A stretch of 8,759 bases of DNA from Clostridia bacterium (GTDB taxonomy: Bacteria > Bacillota > Clostridia > TANB77 > CAG-508). The stretch's first letter is position 1, and every line of letters begins with the position of its first letter. The stretch covers positions 1 through 8,759 of the forward strand of contig CAAGEF010000281.1 in assembly GCA_900768805.1 (NCBI GenBank), written 5' to 3'. Shown here piece by piece: positions 6,365 through 8,759 of this stretch. The notes beneath the pieces were generated by a model. That model was not told the DNA's origin, searched no databases, and saw only the letters and a program-made list of their open reading frames with translations. The position numbers and the translations under genes were made by a program.

Positions 6365-6368
6365 AATA

Positions 6369-8594
6369 ATGGAATTAAAAGGACAGATAGAAGAAATAAT
6401 TTACCAAAATGATGTAAATAGTTATACAATAGCAGTATTGGAAACTGATGAAAATATGGTAACAGTAGTTGGCTATTTACCATTTATTACAGTAGGAGAT
6501 TCTATAAAAATTCAAGGAAAAATGGTAGTACATCAAGAATATGGTGAGCAATTTAAGATAGAGACATTTGAAAAGATAATGCCGGAAACGACAGCTGCTT
6601 TAGAAAAATATTTGGCAAGTGGGAATATAAAGGGAATTGGACCTGCGACAGCTAGAAAAATTATAGATAAATTTGGTGCAGATACACTAAATATTTTTAA
6701 ATTTGAACCATTAAGATTGGCTGAAATAAAAGGGATAAATAAAGAAAAAGCTTATGATATGGGAGAAGAATTTAACCAAAAATGGGAACTTTGGCAGATT
6801 GTTGGTTTTTTAGAAAAATTTGGTATAAGTGCAAATAACAGTAAAAAAGTTTTTGATGCTTTAGGAGCTAATGCCATAGAAAAAATTGAAGAAGATCCAT
6901 ATATATTAGTTGAAGTAAGTTATGGAGTAAATTTTCATCAAATAGATAAAATTGCTCTTCAAATAGGAATTTCAAAGGATAGTGATAGCAGAATTAGAAG
7001 TGGAATAAAATATGCTTTACTTACTTCAAGTTATAATGGAAATACTTGTGTTAGAAAAGAAAATCTAATAGATTTTGTAAGAAGCATGTTAGATATTTCT
7101 GAAGAAAGAATTGAGGAAATTTTAATAAATCTTAATGTAAAACAAGAAATATATATTGATAATACAGAAGATGGAAAATGGGTATTTTTAGAAGCTTTTC
7201 AGAAAGCAGAAACTAATATTTCTAAAAAACTTTTAACATTAAAAGAGGCAAAAAATATAAAACAAATTAAAAATTTTAATAATGAAATAAAAAAACAAGA
7301 AGAAAAGTTGAATATTATGCTTTCAGAAAAGCAATTTGAAGCATTAGAACAGATAAATGATAATAATGTTTGTATAATAACAGGAGGACCAGGTACTGGA
7401 AAAACTACGATTATAAAAGTTTTACTTGAATTATATAAAGAGCATAAAAAGAAAGTTGTATTGTGTGCACCTACAGGTAGAGCAGCTAAGAGAATTAGTG
7501 AGACAACAGGTGAAGAAGCAAAAACAATACATAGATTATTAGAAATAGGAAAAATAGATGATGATAAAATAGCGAATGTAGATAATGATATATCTCCTAT
7601 AGATGCTGATGTTGTAGTAATTGATGAAATGTCTATGGTTGATATTTTTCTTATGAATTATATAGTTAAATCTTTATATATAGGAACAAAGTTAGTTTTA
7701 GTAGGAGATTGTAACCAACTTCCATCAGTAGGTCCAGGATTTATTTTAAAAGATTTAATAGATTCACAAAAATTTTCTTGTGTAACTTTAAACAAAATTT
7801 TTAGACAAGCAGCTAAAAGTAAAATAATTATGAATTCTCATGATGTAAATAATGGCTTAAGTTTTATTGGGAAAAAATATGAAGAAGGAATGATAGAGGA
7901 TTTCTTTTATATAAATGAATCTTCGCAAGAAAAAATATTGTATCAAGTGGTTACTTTATGCAAAGAAAGACTAAAAAAATATTATAATTATGATTTTTTC
8001 AATAATATCCAAGTATTAACACCAACCAAAAAAGGTTTAATTGGAACGAAGGAATTAAATAAAAATTTACAACAAGCTTTAAATCCTCATAATGAATTTC
8101 TTCAAGAAAAGCAATACGGAGAGATTATATTTAGAGAAGGCGACAGGGTAATGCAAGTTAAAAATAATTATGATATATATTGGGAAAAAGGAAAAGATGA
8201 GGAATTAGGAAGAGATTATGAAAATGGAGCTGGAATTTTTAATGGCGAATTAGGAAGAATTCTAAAAATCAATCATAATGAAAAAGTGGTTGAGGTGGAA
8301 TTTGATGATAAAAAAGTTGCTTGGTATCAATTTTCAGAGCTTGAAGAATTAGAACATGCTTATAGCATAACTATTCATAAATCTCAAGGAAGTGAATTTG
8401 ATGTAGTAATTTTAGCAATCCCTCAAGCCTCTAAAATGTTACTTACAAGAAATCTCTTATATACAGGCATGACTAGAGCAAAAAAACTTTTAATAGTTGT
8501 AGGAAATAATAATTTGGTTAATTTTATGATAAATAACTTTGAAGTAAAAAAGAGAAACACTGGATTAAAATATAAATTAGAAAATATGGATTAA
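6369..8594 (+). CDS. recD2: RecD2 (RecD-like) 5'-3' DNA helicase, SF1B
   Basis: RecD2 (YrrC in Bacillus) is an ATP-dependent 5'-3' DNA helicase found in bacteria without RecBC partners for it. It acts in DNA repair and replication-fork maintenance. From the ATG at 6369 the protein has 741 residues, normal for the family. It has an OB-like N-terminal domain (about 1-75), helix-hairpin-helix units (LASGNIKGIGPATARKI from 82, then AEIKGINKEKAY), and motif I GGPGTGKTT (339-347, Lys345). Motif II is VVVIDEMS (415-422, Asp419-Glu420) and motif III GDCNQLPSVG (446-455). Motif IV carries the arginine in FRQ (Arg479). An SH3-like insertion lies between GDRVMQ (591-596) and NGELGRI (625-631). Motif V is TIHKSQGSEFD (668-678) and motif VI YTGMTRA (698-704, Arg703). 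All motifs are intact, so it should be active. It ends the second transcription unit. Confidence 0.96.
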   Translation: MELKGQIEEIIYQNDVNSYTIAVLETDENMVTVVGYLPFITVGDSIKIQGKMVVHQEYGEQFKIETFEKIMPETTAALEKYLASGNIKGIGPATARKIIDKFGADTLNIFKFEPLRLAEIKGINKEKAYDMGEEFNQKWELWQIVGFLEKFGISANNSKKVFDALGANAIEKIEEDPYILVEVSYGVNFHQIDKIALQIGISKDSDSRIRSGIKYALLTSSYNGNTCVRKENLIDFVRSMLDISEERIEEILINLNVKQEIYIDNTEDGKWVFLEAFQKAETNISKKLLTLKEAKNIKQIKNFNNEIKKQEEKLNIMLSEKQFEALEQINDNNVCIITGGPGTGKTTIIKVLLELYKEHKKKVVLCAPTGRAAKRISETTGEEAKTIHRLLEIGKIDDDKIANVDNDISPIDADVVVIDEMSMVDIFLMNYIVKSLYIGTKLVLVGDCNQLPSVGPGFILKDLIDSQKFSCVTLNKIFRQAAKSKIIMNSHDVNNGLSFIGKKYEEGMIEDFFYINESSQEKILYQVVTLCKERLKKYYNYDFFNNIQVLTPTKKGLIGTKELNKNLQQALNPHNEFLQEKQYGEIIFREGDRVMQVKNNYDIYWEKGKDEELGRDYENGAGIFNGELGRILKINHNEKVVEVEFDDKKVAWYQFSELEELEHAYSITIHKSQGSEFDVVILAIPQASKMLLTRNLLYTGMTRAKKLLIVVGNNNLVNFMINNFEVKKRNTGLKYKLENMD

Positions 8595-8596
8595 AT

Positions 8597-8630
8597 AAAA
8601 AAGATATTTCAATTTTGAAATATCTTTTTT
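8597..8630 (+). terminator. Rho-independent terminator after recD2
   Basis: AAAAAAGATATTTC (8597-8610) and GAAATATCTTTTTT (8617-8630) form a perfect 14-bp inverted repeat with a 6-nt AATTTT loop, ending in a run of six T. It starts three bases after the recD2 stop. The A-run on the left makes it plausible in both directions. Confidence 0.9.
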
Positions 8631-8650
8631 ATTTATAATTTTGAGTATAA

Positions 8651-8657
8651 TTCGACA
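8651..8657 (-). promoter_or_regulatory. Possible Spo0A box
   Basis: TTCGACA at 8651-8657 is the exact complement of the Spo0A-box core TGTCGAA, and it is flanked by A/T (ATTCGACAAAAAA), as functional boxes usually are. It lies in the non-coding tail after the recD2 terminator, where a promoter for a gene beyond the window could sit. A 7-base match can occur by chance about once in a window of this size and composition, so this is only suggestive. Confidence 0.25.
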
Positions 8658-8677
8658 AAAAATTATAAAGAAATGCA

Positions 8678-8693
8678 TTCGGGGACACGTACC
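8678..8693. repeat. Candidate end motif of a REP/IS200-type (Y1 transposase) element
   Basis: TTCGGGGACACGTACC (8678-8693) stands out as a GC-rich island in AT-rich non-coding DNA. From memory, GGGGACACGTACC and its complement GGTACGTGTCCCC recur near Y1/REP-associated transposase genes in many bacteria. There is only one copy in this window and no transposase is visible; the sequence continues non-coding to the window end (8694-8759). The element, if real, would extend to the right. The motif is seen; its identity is inference. Confidence 0.4.
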
Positions 8694-8759
8694 AAAAACA
8701 GCTAAATTATAGTTTATCTGAGTAAATAGACAAAAGAATAGGGAAGTTGTTTATAAAAA

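Noticed and set aside
8646..8651. TATAAT hexamer in the tail as a promoter
   Set aside because: No acceptable -35 lies 16-18 bases upstream (that area is the terminator T-tract), and TATAAT-like strings are common in this composition.

Overview
The window looks like chromosomal DNA from a low-GC Gram-positive bacterium, most likely a member of the Clostridia. The sequence is strongly AT-rich, with codon use skewed to A/T (AGA for Arg, TTA for Leu, ATA for Ile). Shine-Dalgarno sequences are strong AGGAGG types. The gene order is hrcA-grpE-dnaK-dnaJ. The DnaK is of the short Firmicutes type, lacking the insertion near residue 80 that Gram-negative DnaK carries. All genes read on the + strand and coding density is high; no gap reaches 300 bases.

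Region 1 (1-376): the 3' end of an unrecognised small Lys/Glu-rich protein is closed by an intrinsic terminator (256-290). A sigma-A-type promoter (TTGACA at 305) follows, with a somewhat degenerate CIRCE operator (335-361) lying across the expected transcription start.

Region 2 (377-5110): the class I heat-shock operon encodes HrcA (repressor of CIRCE), GrpE (nucleotide exchange factor), DnaK (Hsp70) and DnaJ (type I Hsp40). The operator in front of hrcA makes this an autoregulated stress operon. A GC-rich hairpin without a T-tract sits between dnaK and dnaJ. A strong terminator follows dnaJ directly, so the operon has only four genes, without the prmA/rsmE genes found downstream in Bacillus.

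Region 3 (5111-8630): a second transcription unit probably holds two small membrane-associated proteins of unknown function (5194-5739, two membrane segments; 5805-6356, one N-terminal membrane anchor) and recD2, a 5'-3' SF1B DNA helicase. The Shine-Dalgarno of recD2 begins two bases after the stop of the second small gene. The unit ends in an intrinsic terminator. A short, relatively GC-rich segment with pairing potential (5746-5800) separates the two small genes.

Region 4 (8631-8759): non-coding tail with an exact Spo0A-box core (8651-8657) and a GGGGACACGTACC motif (8681-8693). That motif resembles sequences I associate with the ends of REP/IS200-type (Y1 transposase) elements, so a mobile element may begin here and continue past the window.

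Overall this is mostly a conserved housekeeping locus. I see no convincing new biological system. The parts worth a second look are the two unknown membrane proteins, the intercistronic RNA structures and the motif at the right edge.
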